Assembly (NCBI GenBank): GCA_017525605.1
Contig: JAFXSM010000039.1
Span: 21,641-85,640, forward strand
Direction of reading: 5' to 3'
DNA: 64,000 bases
From: Treponema sp.
GTDB taxonomy: Bacteria > Spirochaetota > Spirochaetia > Treponematales > Treponemataceae
Under the pieces are notes generated by a model. That model saw nothing but the letters and a program-made list of their open reading frames with translations. It had not been told where the DNA came from and did no database searches. Both the position numbers and the translations under genes were made by a program. The first letter of the stretch is position 1. Each line of letters opens with the position of its first letter. This document shows positions 41,543 to 48,750 of this stretch, piece after piece.

Positions 41543-43045
41543 ATGGCGAAACCTTTGATTTGCCTGTGCCTGACGGGAAAAACGCTTGAAGAAGATTTGG
41601 AGATAGCGGAGAAATACAGACCGTATATCGACATCGTGGAGCTTCGTGTTGATTGGCTCGATGAGGACGAAAGGCTCAAGATACGCAATTTTCCTGAAAG
41701 AGTCGGGCTTCCGACTATTCTTACGATAAGAAGAATATCGGACGGCGGAAAGTATGACGAAGGGGAGGCGAGCAGGGCTCTTCTTTTCGCGCGCGCACTT
41801 GCATTCGCAGATGAGGATCGCCGGAAGAATTTCGCATACGTCGATTTCGAGGACGATTTCTACGTTGCGGGGCTTCAGGAAGCTGCTCTCGCATTCGGAA
41901 CAAAGATAATCCGCTCGTTCCACGACATGAAGAACCCTGTGCCGAACATCGTCGAAAAACTCGATTCGATGCGGACGACCGGCTACGAGATTCCGAAAGT
42001 CGCATTCATGCCGCACGCACTTGCTGACGTTACGCAGGTCTCAAAGGAAATCGCAGGCAAACTCAACGGCTCCGAGCAGATTATTTGCGGAATGGGACCA
42101 ATCGGCTTTCCGACACGAGTTCTAGCCCAGAGATTCGATTCGTATTTGACTTTCACGTCCCCGAAAGAGCTTTCCGAGAATCTTTTCGCAATCGGACACA
42201 CTGACCCGATTACGCTCAAGGAACTCTATCACTACAAGAAAATCGACGAGAACACGAAAATCTTCGGAATAACCGGATTCCCTCTCATCGCGACCGGTTC
42301 TCCTGCGCTTCACAATGCAAAGTTCGCGGAGAACAGGATGAACGCAGTTTACATTCCGTTCAGGGCGGATTCCGCAAAAGACGCATTCGACTTTGCCGTT
42401 CAGATGGGCATGAAAGGCTACAGCGTCACAGTTCCGCACAAAGAAGAAATCATGCAGTTCCTGGACGAAATCGATGAGACAGCGAAAAATATCGGCGCGG
42501 TCAACACCGTCATAAACGAGGGCGGAAAATGGAAAGGCTACAACACCGATTTCCTCGGATTCTCAAAAGCACTGCTTGAATTTTCGGGGCTGACAGACCT
42601 CAAAGGCAAGAGTGTTTCCGTAATCGGAGCCGGCGGCGCTGCAAAGGCAATCGTCTACGCGCTTCTTTCTCTCGGTGCGGACGTCCTTATCTGCAACAGG
42701 ACGAAGCTCAAGTCAAGGCAGCTTTCGAGAATCTACGGCTGCGAATTCGCAGGTCTCGGCGTTGACTGCATCGCCCAGATTCAGACACATTCGGATATCA
42801 TCGTCCAGACGACATCGAAGGGTATGAACGCAACCGGCGAACCGAACGAAAACAATGACCCGCTCTGGTTCTACGACTTTACCGGAAACGAGCTTCTTTT
42901 CGACATAGTTTATGAGCCTTCCGTGACTCCAGTGATGAAACGTGCGCAGGATGCCGGATGCAAAGTCTGCAACGGTCTCAAAATGCTCCAGTATCAGGGA
43001 GAAGCCCAGTTCAGCATGTTCAAAGATGCTTACGAGCGAAGCTGA
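41543..43045 (+). CDS. aroDE: Bifunctional 3-dehydroquinate dehydratase / shikimate dehydrogenase
   Basis: This 500-residue fusion carries out two consecutive steps of the shikimate pathway to aromatic amino acids. The N-terminal half (1-220) is a type I dehydroquinase: IVELRVDWLD, IIRSFHDM with the catalytic His, and PKVAFMPHALADV with the Schiff-base Lys. The C-terminal half (235-500) is shikimate dehydrogenase: GSPALHNAKF, VTVPHKEEI (catalytic Lys), YNTDFLGF (Asp), the GAGGAAKA dinucleotide loop and CNRTKLKS for NADP. The ATG at 41543 has AAGGAG upstream, so the 18-residue upstream extension is unused. Similar fusions occur in plants and some bacteria. Confidence 0.93.
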   Translation: MAKPLICLCLTGKTLEEDLEIAEKYRPYIDIVELRVDWLDEDERLKIRNFPERVGLPTILTIRRISDGGKYDEGEASRALLFARALAFADEDRRKNFAYVDFEDDFYVAGLQEAALAFGTKIIRSFHDMKNPVPNIVEKLDSMRTTGYEIPKVAFMPHALADVTQVSKEIAGKLNGSEQIICGMGPIGFPTRVLAQRFDSYLTFTSPKELSENLFAIGHTDPITLKELYHYKKIDENTKIFGITGFPLIATGSPALHNAKFAENRMNAVYIPFRADSAKDAFDFAVQMGMKGYSVTVPHKEEIMQFLDEIDETAKNIGAVNTVINEGGKWKGYNTDFLGFSKALLEFSGLTDLKGKSVSVIGAGGAAKAIVYALLSLGADVLICNRTKLKSRQLSRIYGCEFAGLGVDCIAQIQTHSDIIVQTTSKGMNATGEPNENNDPLWFYDFTGNELLFDIVYEPSVTPVMKRAQDAGCKVCNGLKMLQYQGEAQFSMFKDAYERS

Positions 43046-43124
43046 AAACTGAATTTCGAAATGAGCAGAATATTTTCAGAGTGATTTTGTAAAATAAATG
43101 ACTTTTCAATTTGAGGAAAATTAA

Positions 43125-43838
43125 ATGACAAAAGACGAACAAAAGGTTTTGGCTGCATCAACTGCAATCGACACCCTCATCGAACAGAAGAAAATTTTTT
43201 CCGGCATGAAAATCGGACTCGGAACAGGAAGCACTGCTCTTCCTGCTGTAAAAAGACTCGCTGAAAGAATGGCTGACGGAACTCTCAAGGACATAAAGGC
43301 AGTCGTCACGAGCTTTCAGACTGAAAACTACTGCAAGGATTTGGGAATCCCGGTCTACACTTTGAACGACAGAGTAATCGGCGGCAAGCTCGATTTGGCG
43401 ATTGACGGTGCCGACGAAATCGACCCAGAGAACAACGTAATCAAGGGCGGCGGAGCTGCATTGCTCCTCGAAAAAATCGTCGCATACAATTCTTCCTCAT
43501 ACGCAATCGTTGCCGACGAGTCAAAATCAGTGCAGAACATGGGAACGAAATTCCCTCTGCCTGTCGAAATCATCGGCGGTGCGCGTCTTGCCGTTGAAAA
43601 TGCGCTTGCAAAACTCGGCGCAAAATGCGTTCTCCGAGAGGGCGTTCGAAAATGCGGCCCTGTAATCACCGACAACGGCAACCAGATTCTCGACTGCACT
43701 TGGGAAAATCCCGTTAACCCGGCAAAAATGGAAGACGAGATTACGAAAATCGCAGGCGTAGTTGAGGTCGGATTCTTCACAAAGCTCAAGCCGACAGTCT
43801 TCATCGCACATTCCGACGGCAAAGTCGAAATCAGATAA
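43125..43838 (+). CDS. rpiA: Ribose-5-phosphate isomerase A
   Basis: The 237-residue enzyme interconverts ribose-5-phosphate and ribulose-5-phosphate in the pentose phosphate pathway. Conserved motifs are GLGTGSTALPAV (about 30-41), AIDGADEIDPENN (catalytic Asp/Glu), KGGGAALLLEKIVA and VADESK. Length and order match RpiA throughout. It lies 79 bp after aroDE with GAGG upstream and may be read from the same transcript. Nothing unusual is seen. Confidence 0.95.
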   Translation: MTKDEQKVLAASTAIDTLIEQKKIFSGMKIGLGTGSTALPAVKRLAERMADGTLKDIKAVVTSFQTENYCKDLGIPVYTLNDRVIGGKLDLAIDGADEIDPENNVIKGGGAALLLEKIVAYNSSSYAIVADESKSVQNMGTKFPLPVEIIGGARLAVENALAKLGAKCVLREGVRKCGPVITDNGNQILDCTWENPVNPAKMEDEITKIAGVVEVGFFTKLKPTVFIAHSDGKVEIR

Positions 43839-43860
43839 ATCGCCTGAATGTCGATTCATT

Positions 43861-43927
43861 CCCATAAAACGGCAGTGCCGCTACGCGGTGGCGTTAACAT
43901 CGCTTGCGATGTTTGGTGTTTTATGGG
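43861..43927. repeat. Multi-arm palindromic element downstream of rpiA
   Basis: An outer stem CCCATAAAAC (43861-43870) and GTTTTATGGG (43918-43927) encloses two inner hairpins: a GC-rich one around GCCGC-TAC-GCGG (about 43877-43889) and AACATCGC-TT-GCGATGTT (43895-43912). The whole could fold as a three-way junction in RNA or a cruciform in DNA. It may work as a terminator-like 3' structure for rpiA; the rest of the gap up to 44012 shows nothing. Confidence 0.55.
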
Positions 43928-44012
43928 TTTGAACCTCGCTTCCGCTTGTTTCTGCCATTGCATTGTAAAAACTCGACCTTTAGACACTCTTAGCAAAATC
44001 AATAAATACTGT

Positions 44013-44576
44013 CTACGGTTTCAACATGTTCGCTTCCGTCATACTGTCCATGAAATCGTATGTAAGCGAAAAGAACCAGGAAATCGTGCTGTTGAAATTG
44101 TCCGCATGGATTCCGCCGTCGTATGTAAGGTAATAGGAAATGCCGAATGTCTTATCAAACCAGTAAGTATTGAGGAATATCTTATCGCCGTTGAATTTGT
44201 TGCAGAACCGAACGGCATCTTCTTCGCTGACTTCCCTTTCGGGATTTATGAATGTATAGAAGACAATTATTTTCCGCTTTGAATCGACTTTGATGTTTAT
44301 GCCTGAAAACGTCATTCGCTGTTCATTTTCATCGATTCTAATCTCCCTTGACGAATACTTTTCGTTCAAAAGCCCTTTCAAATTCTGAATGTCCACCTCT
44401 TCCTGAAAAAGCGATTTCTGACCGTTGATGTTCTCAAGAAGCGAATACAAAGCCCTCGCCTTGTCGATTGAAATTTCTCCCGCGTTTTCTCCGCTTTCCT
44501 CTGCGAAAAGCGGGAGAAGCGAAAATGCGAGCAGCGCCGAAAAAACGCAGCAAATCTGACGAATGATTTTTCTCAT
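44013..44576 (-). CDS. Exported YbjN-like protein
   Basis: The 187-residue protein has a signal peptide (IRQICCVFSALLAFSLLPLFA) and no lipobox. The mature part shows the YbjN-like order: a domain start ('LFQEEVDIQNLKGLLNE'), strands 'FSGINIKVDSKRKIIVFYTF', the 'EEDAVRFCNKFNGDKIFLNTY' helix-strand and the late 'YYLTYDGGIHADNFNSTISWF'. YbjN-fold proteins resemble type III secretion chaperones; the role here is unknown. The ATG at 44576 is preceded by AAGGAG; a TTG two codons earlier is less likely. It stands alone between rpiA and the restriction-modification cassette. Confidence 0.6.
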   Translation of the reverse strand: MRKIIRQICCVFSALLAFSLLPLFAEESGENAGEISIDKARALYSLLENINGQKSLFQEEVDIQNLKGLLNEKYSSREIRIDENEQRMTFSGINIKVDSKRKIIVFYTFINPEREVSEEDAVRFCNKFNGDKIFLNTYWFDKTFGISYYLTYDGGIHADNFNSTISWFFSLTYDFMDSMTEANMLKP

Positions 44577-44657
44577 AAGCAACTCCTTTGTTCATGCTGA
44601 ATTTTATTTTAAACCGCACTTTTCCATTTCACAAACGAAAATGTCAGGAACGCATAG

Positions 44658-44693
44658 TAAAAATCGTCTTAACGTGAAATTTTCAGGTCGGAA
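44658..44693 (+). repeat. Copy C of the leader repeat, left of the restriction-modification genes
   Basis: The sequence beginning TAAAAATCGTCTTAA and ending CAGGTCGGAA is a diverged copy of the repeats at 34998 and 46788. Copies C and B flank the restriction-modification pair as direct repeats. Confidence 0.5.
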
Positions 44694-44732
44694 AACTCGA
44701 CTGCTGAATGGCAAATAGAGTATAGTAGCCAT

Positions 44733-45716
44733 ATGGATTGGAGTAATTTTAGATTCATTGACTTATTTGCCGGAATTGGAGGAATTCGATTAGGATTTGA
44801 AGCTGTTGGTGGGCATTGTGTTTTTTCGTCGGAATTTGACGAAGACGCCTGCAAAACTTATGAAGCAAATTTTCATGAACATCCAGCCGGTGATATTACA
44901 AAAATTGACGCAAAAGACATTCCTGATTTCGACATATTGCTCGGAGGATTTCCCTGCCAGGCATTTTCAATAATCGGAAAGAAAGAAGGATTCTCGAACG
45001 AGACTTGCGGAACTCTGTTTTTTGAAATAGAGAGAATATTGAAAGAAAAACGACCTTCTGCTTTTATGCTAGAGAATGTGAAAAACTTAAAATCGCATGA
45101 CAACGGCAATACATATAGTATTATAAAATCTCATTTACAATCTTTGGGATACAATGTGTATGAATCCGTGTTGAATTCGCTGGATTATGGAGTTCCACAG
45201 AAAAGAGAGCGTATTTTTATAGTCGGATTCTTAAGCAATGTCCATTTTTCATTTCCAAAACCAGTTCCTTTGAATGAAAGAAAAACACTTGTCGATGTTT
45301 TGGAAACTAACGTCGATGCAAAATATTATGTCAATTCTCGTATCAAAAACTCTCGCTTGGAGCGCCTCAAAGATAAAAATTATCCCAGACCGTACATTTC
45401 GCATGAAAATATGGCAGGTACGATAACACCTCACCCTTATTCATCGTGCTTAAGAGCCGGTGCTTCTGCCAACTACATCTTGATAAATGACGAAAGAAGA
45501 CCTACAGAACGCGAGATGCTAAGGTTTCAGGGCTTTCCTGAATCCTATAAAATTGTTTTGCCATATGGAAAAGTAAAAAAGCAGTGCGGAAATTCAGTTT
45601 CAGTTCCTGTAATAACAGCAATTGCAAAAGAAATGCAAAAATCTTTGCAACGATATGATAATTTTGGAGAAGAAGAATTCTCTCCAACTGACGAGATGAT
45701 GTTTTTATTTGCGTGA
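44733..45716 (+). CDS. DNA (cytosine-5) methyltransferase of a type II R-M system
   Basis: The 327-residue enzyme has the ordered C5-methyltransferase motifs: I FIDLFAGIGGIRLGFE (about 8-23), IV GGFPCQAFS with catalytic Cys (about 71-79), VI MLENV, VIII QKRERIFIVGF and X GNSVSVPVITAIA. A short target-recognition region lies between VIII and X. It transfers a methyl group from SAM to cytosine at the recognition site, protecting DNA from the partner nuclease encoded 7 bp downstream. The gene is AT-richer than surrounding core genes, suggesting transfer. The -10 TATAGT (44721-44726) is six bases from the ATG with no ribosome site: a probably leaderless message. Confidence 0.93.
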   Translation: MDWSNFRFIDLFAGIGGIRLGFEAVGGHCVFSSEFDEDACKTYEANFHEHPAGDITKIDAKDIPDFDILLGGFPCQAFSIIGKKEGFSNETCGTLFFEIERILKEKRPSAFMLENVKNLKSHDNGNTYSIIKSHLQSLGYNVYESVLNSLDYGVPQKRERIFIVGFLSNVHFSFPKPVPLNERKTLVDVLETNVDAKYYVNSRIKNSRLERLKDKNYPRPYISHENMAGTITPHPYSSCLRAGASANYILINDERRPTEREMLRFQGFPESYKIVLPYGKVKKQCGNSVSVPVITAIAKEMQKSLQRYDNFGEEEFSPTDEMMFLFA

Positions 45717-45723
45717 GGAATTT

Positions 45724-46782
45724 ATGCCAACAAAGGAAGAGGCTAAAAAAGCACTTGATAAAGTAATTGAGAAATCCCGCGTTCATTTGTACAAGCCCAT
45801 CCAAATTGCAGAAATCCTGTATAGAGCAAGAATTGACAGAACTTTAAATCTGCTAAATTTAGAGCAATACCGCACAAAAAGCAAAAAATGGCGTGATGAT
45901 ATATCTTTGCAGCTTTTAGGCAGAATTTGCACAAGCAGTGCAAAATTTCAGGATAACTTATTTGATGAAAATGCTATTCCCCCGAAAATACTGGCAGAGC
46001 TTGGAAAGGAAAATATTAGGACAAACGGTGCGGTAGAGGCGTATATATACAGGTTGTTCACAGAAAAACATTCGCAGTTAGCAGGTGCCTTGGATTATTG
46101 CCTAAAAGCAACCGCTGCTGATTTCAATGTAAAAAACTTTATAGATGCTTTTTGGAATGAACCAGGATTAAAAAGAAGTCTAGATAAAATATACGAAATA
46201 ATCGTATATGCACTTTTTTCGACAATAGTCGAGACTTTGAATATTCAGATAACACTTTCAATAGATTCTGGAAAAATCGAAGTTTTGAAAGAATTTGAGG
46301 ATTTCGCACATAAAGTGATGTGTATAGATTGCAATAACGGAAGCTACAGCCAAGATGCAAAAATATATAGAGTCGGAGTCACAAATGCAGCAGACAGAGG
46401 TTTGGATATGTATTCAAACTGGGGTCCTGCAATACAAATAAAACACCTGAGTCTGGATGTTTCGCTTGCAGAAAATATCGTATCAGCTATTTCAAGTGAT
46501 AAAATTGTAATTGTCTGCAAGGATGCAGAAAAAGAAACTATTATTTCGCTACTGTCACAAATCGGGTGGAGAAGCCGCATTCAAAGTATCATCACGGAAA
46601 ATGATTTGATTGATTGGTATGAAAAAGCATTGCGCGGAAAATATTCATTAAAGATGAAAGACAAATTACTTGATACTCTAAGGGAAGAAATTGCAGAGGA
46701 ATTCCCCTCAGTACATTCACTTCCTGAAGTCTTAAAACAACGCCACTATGAATTAATAAAAGATGGATTCTGGAAAAACTAA
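45724..46782 (+). CDS. Probable type II restriction endonuclease (HaeII-like)
   Basis: The 352-residue protein follows the C5-methyltransferase by 7 bp. The N-terminal stretch VHLYKPIQIAEILYRARIDR, then KSKKWRDDISLQLLGR and SSAKFQDNLFDENAIPP resemble the HaeII restriction endonuclease family (a GCGC-core cutter whose methylase is also C5-type). The catalytic residues cannot be assigned with certainty by eye. The ATG at 45724 has TGAGGAA upstream; it lies just after the methyltransferase stop. The AT content matches the methyltransferase. The pair is flanked by copies of a leader repeat. Identification as the cognate nuclease rests on gene order and partial resemblance; the cut site is not predicted firmly. 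Confidence 0.65.
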   Translation: MPTKEEAKKALDKVIEKSRVHLYKPIQIAEILYRARIDRTLNLLNLEQYRTKSKKWRDDISLQLLGRICTSSAKFQDNLFDENAIPPKILAELGKENIRTNGAVEAYIYRLFTEKHSQLAGALDYCLKATAADFNVKNFIDAFWNEPGLKRSLDKIYEIIVYALFSTIVETLNIQITLSIDSGKIEVLKEFEDFAHKVMCIDCNNGSYSQDAKIYRVGVTNAADRGLDMYSNWGPAIQIKHLSLDVSLAENIVSAISSDKIVIVCKDAEKETIISLLSQIGWRSRIQSIITENDLIDWYEKALRGKYSLKMKDKLLDTLREEIAEEFPSVHSLPEVLKQRHYELIKDGFWKN

Positions 46783-46787
46783 CATTC

Positions 46788-46822
46788 TAAAATCATCTTA
46801 ATATGAAACTTTCAAGTCGGAA
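46788..46822 (+). repeat. Copy B of the leader repeat
   Basis: Nearly the same as 34998-35032 and starting six bases after the nuclease stop codon. Similarity to the region upstream of the C10 protease continues to about 46905, covering the ribosome site and the first signal-peptide codons. Confidence 0.65.
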
Positions 46823-46877
46823 TAATTCTAAAAAGCGATGTTAACATATAGTAAACAGATAAAAAAAGGAGAAAAAA

Positions 46878-46970
46878 GTGAAGAAATCTTTCATTAAAAA
46901 AATTTCGGATTTTGCTATTGTTGCATTTGTATTAGGAAGTTTTTGCTATTTAAGTGGACAACAACCATGA
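46878..46970 (+). pseudogene. Remnant of a C10-protease signal peptide
   Basis: A GTG with AGGAG upstream opens a 30-codon frame (KKSFIKKISDFAIVAFVL then a short tail) that ends in TGA inside the next ATG. Its first codons and 90 bp of leader match the C10 protease gene at 35091. The protease body is absent: a deletion has joined the signal peptide region to the lipoprotein gene. Confidence 0.6.
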
Positions 46971-47590
46971 AAAATATCCTTATATTAGCGTCATTGCTCG
47001 TTTTGCTCTGTTTTTCTTGTGCTGATAACGACGATTCTGCCGAGACGAAAAATGATGCGAAAACGGAGTTTCTTTTCTTTGCGGATTCGTGGAAAGAGCC
47101 TAGTAGATATACTTTTTCATATTCGTATACTGGACACGGAAGTCTTTCTGACACGGCAAAGTATTAGGGGAATCTGACTGTGACACGTAATGGCGACGAC
47201 GTTGTGTTGACAGGCGACATTGCGGAATCTCTTCAAGCTTGGTATAACGACGAAAAAAGCGAAATTGACGAGTGGCATACAGAATCGGAAACTTCCACAG
47301 AAGAATTCTATCTGGAGGACATTGAAGACTTAGATAGACGGTACGCAGCTAAAAAAAGCGAATGCTGCGTGACATCGATTTCTGAAATGCTCAAGCTTCT
47401 GACTGACAGTTGGAACGATGTTTCAGGCAGTGCCGATGAAAAGATTGATTTCAATGTGCAATACGATGTGTCGGGAAATGTGAAATATCCGTCATTAGTG
47501 TCATGTCCTGATTGGACGAGAAAAAACAGCGGAATTGCCGAAAGCGGTTTCCGTATTGAAATCACAAATTTTTCACTGATTGAACAATAA
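46967..47590 (+). pseudogene. DUF6174-like lipoprotein gene with an in-frame stop
   Basis: This is a paralogue of the gene at 36987: signal peptide and lipobox (LLCFSC), then the same WKEP, SYSYTG, SLSDTAK, VTRNGD, SECC and GNVKYPS segments in the same order. An in-frame TAG at 47165-47167 interrupts the frame after SLSDTAKY; reading continues in the same frame beyond it to 47590. Without the stop it would encode about 207 residues. Either it is dead, or a downstream start makes a fragment without signal peptide. Together with the signal-peptide relic it is a decayed second copy of the protease/lipoprotein cassette. Confidence 0.75.
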
Positions 47591-47593
47591 CGC

Positions 47594-47636
47594 AAAAAGG
47601 TCTGCAAAATCCGAACGGAACATGCAGACCTTTTTT
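47594..47636. terminator. Terminator between the decayed lipoprotein gene and era
   Basis: AAAAAGGTCTGCA (47594-47606) pairs with TGCAGACC (47623-47630), followed by TTTTTT. A run of A on the other side means it may work for both converging transcripts. Confidence 0.8.
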
Positions 47637-47653
47637 GTGTCAAAAATTGCGTT

Positions 47654-48604
47654 CTAGCGCAGGATTCTGTCCAATACGTTGTCTTTTTGCCGCCAGCCTT
47701 TTTCGACTTTTACCTGCAAATCGAGGTCGATTTTGTAGTCGAAGATTTTTCGGAGGGCTTTGATGCTTTCGACGCGGATTGTCTTTATCATCGACGCGCC
47801 TTTGCCGATTACGATTCCTTTCTGGCTTTCGGTCTCGACGCAGAGGAACGCGCGGCACCACATTTTTGTCGGGGTGCGCATTTCCATGTCGGCGATTTTG
47901 ACGTACACGCAATGCGGGATTTCTTTGTCCAATCGGTTTATCGCCTGCTCTCTGATGACTTCCGCGATTCGAAAGTCGACTTCCTGGTCGGTGTAGTAAT
48001 CTTCGGAATACAGATGAGGGGCGACAGGGGCAAGCGCAAAAAGCGCGTCCAGAACGTCATCGATTCCAACGTCGTTCTTTGCGGAAATCTCGATGACTCT
48101 TTCTTTCGGAACGTCCTTTAGCTGTGCAAAGATGAATTTCCGTGTGGCATCTTTCATCGAATTTTTCTCGTCGGTTTTGTTTATCGCGATGACGATTTTT
48201 CCCTGATGCTTTTCCAAAAGCGCGGTAATCAGTCGCTCTTCTTCCGCGCAAGTTCTCGTGGAGTCGATTATGTAGAGAATCAAATCAGAATTCTCAAGCT
48301 GGTCGGCGACGATGTTCCTCATGCGCAAATTCATTTTCTTTTCCGAGTCGTGGTAGCCCGGAGTGTCAACGAAAACGAGCTGCCCGTCCGAAGTGTTCAC
48401 GATTCCGCGGATTGCGTTCCTTGTCGTCTGCGGAATTGCGGAGACGATTGAAACCTGCTCGCCCGCCGCAGTGTTCAGAAACGTCGATTTTCCTGCCGAC
48501 GGACGACCGATTATCGTCACGAGCGCGGTCTTGTCACCGATTGGCGGAAGCGAATCCTCGTCTTCCAAATCCTGGTTTTCTTCTATTATTTTGTCGTTAT
48601 CCAT
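47654..48604 (-). CDS. era: GTPase Era
   Basis: The 316-residue protein is the ribosome-assembly GTPase that binds the 3' end of 16S rRNA. G1 is GRPSAGKST (slightly unusual; GRPNVGKS is typical), G3 DTPGYHD, and G4 NKTD. The C-terminal KH domain contains GKGASMIKTIR. An acidic N-terminal extension of about 30 residues precedes the GTPase domain. The ATG at 48604 has TAGAAT (48612-48617) seven bases upstream and no ribosome site, so it is probably leaderless; a GTG 12 codons upstream is an alternative. The gene diverges from the PurF-like gene. Confidence 0.92.
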   Translation of the reverse strand: MDNDKIIEENQDLEDEDSLPPIGDKTALVTIIGRPSAGKSTFLNTAAGEQVSIVSAIPQTTRNAIRGIVNTSDGQLVFVDTPGYHDSEKKMNLRMRNIVADQLENSDLILYIIDSTRTCAEEERLITALLEKHQGKIVIAINKTDEKNSMKDATRKFIFAQLKDVPKERVIEISAKNDVGIDDVLDALFALAPVAPHLYSEDYYTDQEVDFRIAEVIREQAINRLDKEIPHCVYVKIADMEMRTPTKMWCRAFLCVETESQKGIVIGKGASMIKTIRVESIKALRKIFDYKIDLDLQVKVEKGWRQKDNVLDRILR

Positions 48605-48750
48605 AAAACTGATTCTATCAATTTTTCGTCGGTTTTTCACAATCAGAACCGTTGTGTACGCTGAACTTTATGCGGAATTTTAAGAAAAAATCATGTATCA
48701 TAAAAAATCCTGCAGCAGCCGGAGATATGAATTTTAAGAGGTATTAAAAA

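Noticed and set aside
44733..46782. Orphan methyltransferase of a phage or epigenetic regulator
   Set aside because: A nuclease-like gene follows by 7 bp with matching composition, so a type II R-M pair is the better reading.
46943..47167. Independent 74-residue lipoprotein
   Set aside because: The frame continues in phase after the TAG with strong similarity to the intact paralogue, so this is one interrupted gene.
48691..48750. Purine riboswitch before the PurF-like gene
   Set aside because: The leader is only about 60 bp and shows no three-way junction or conserved purine-aptamer bases.
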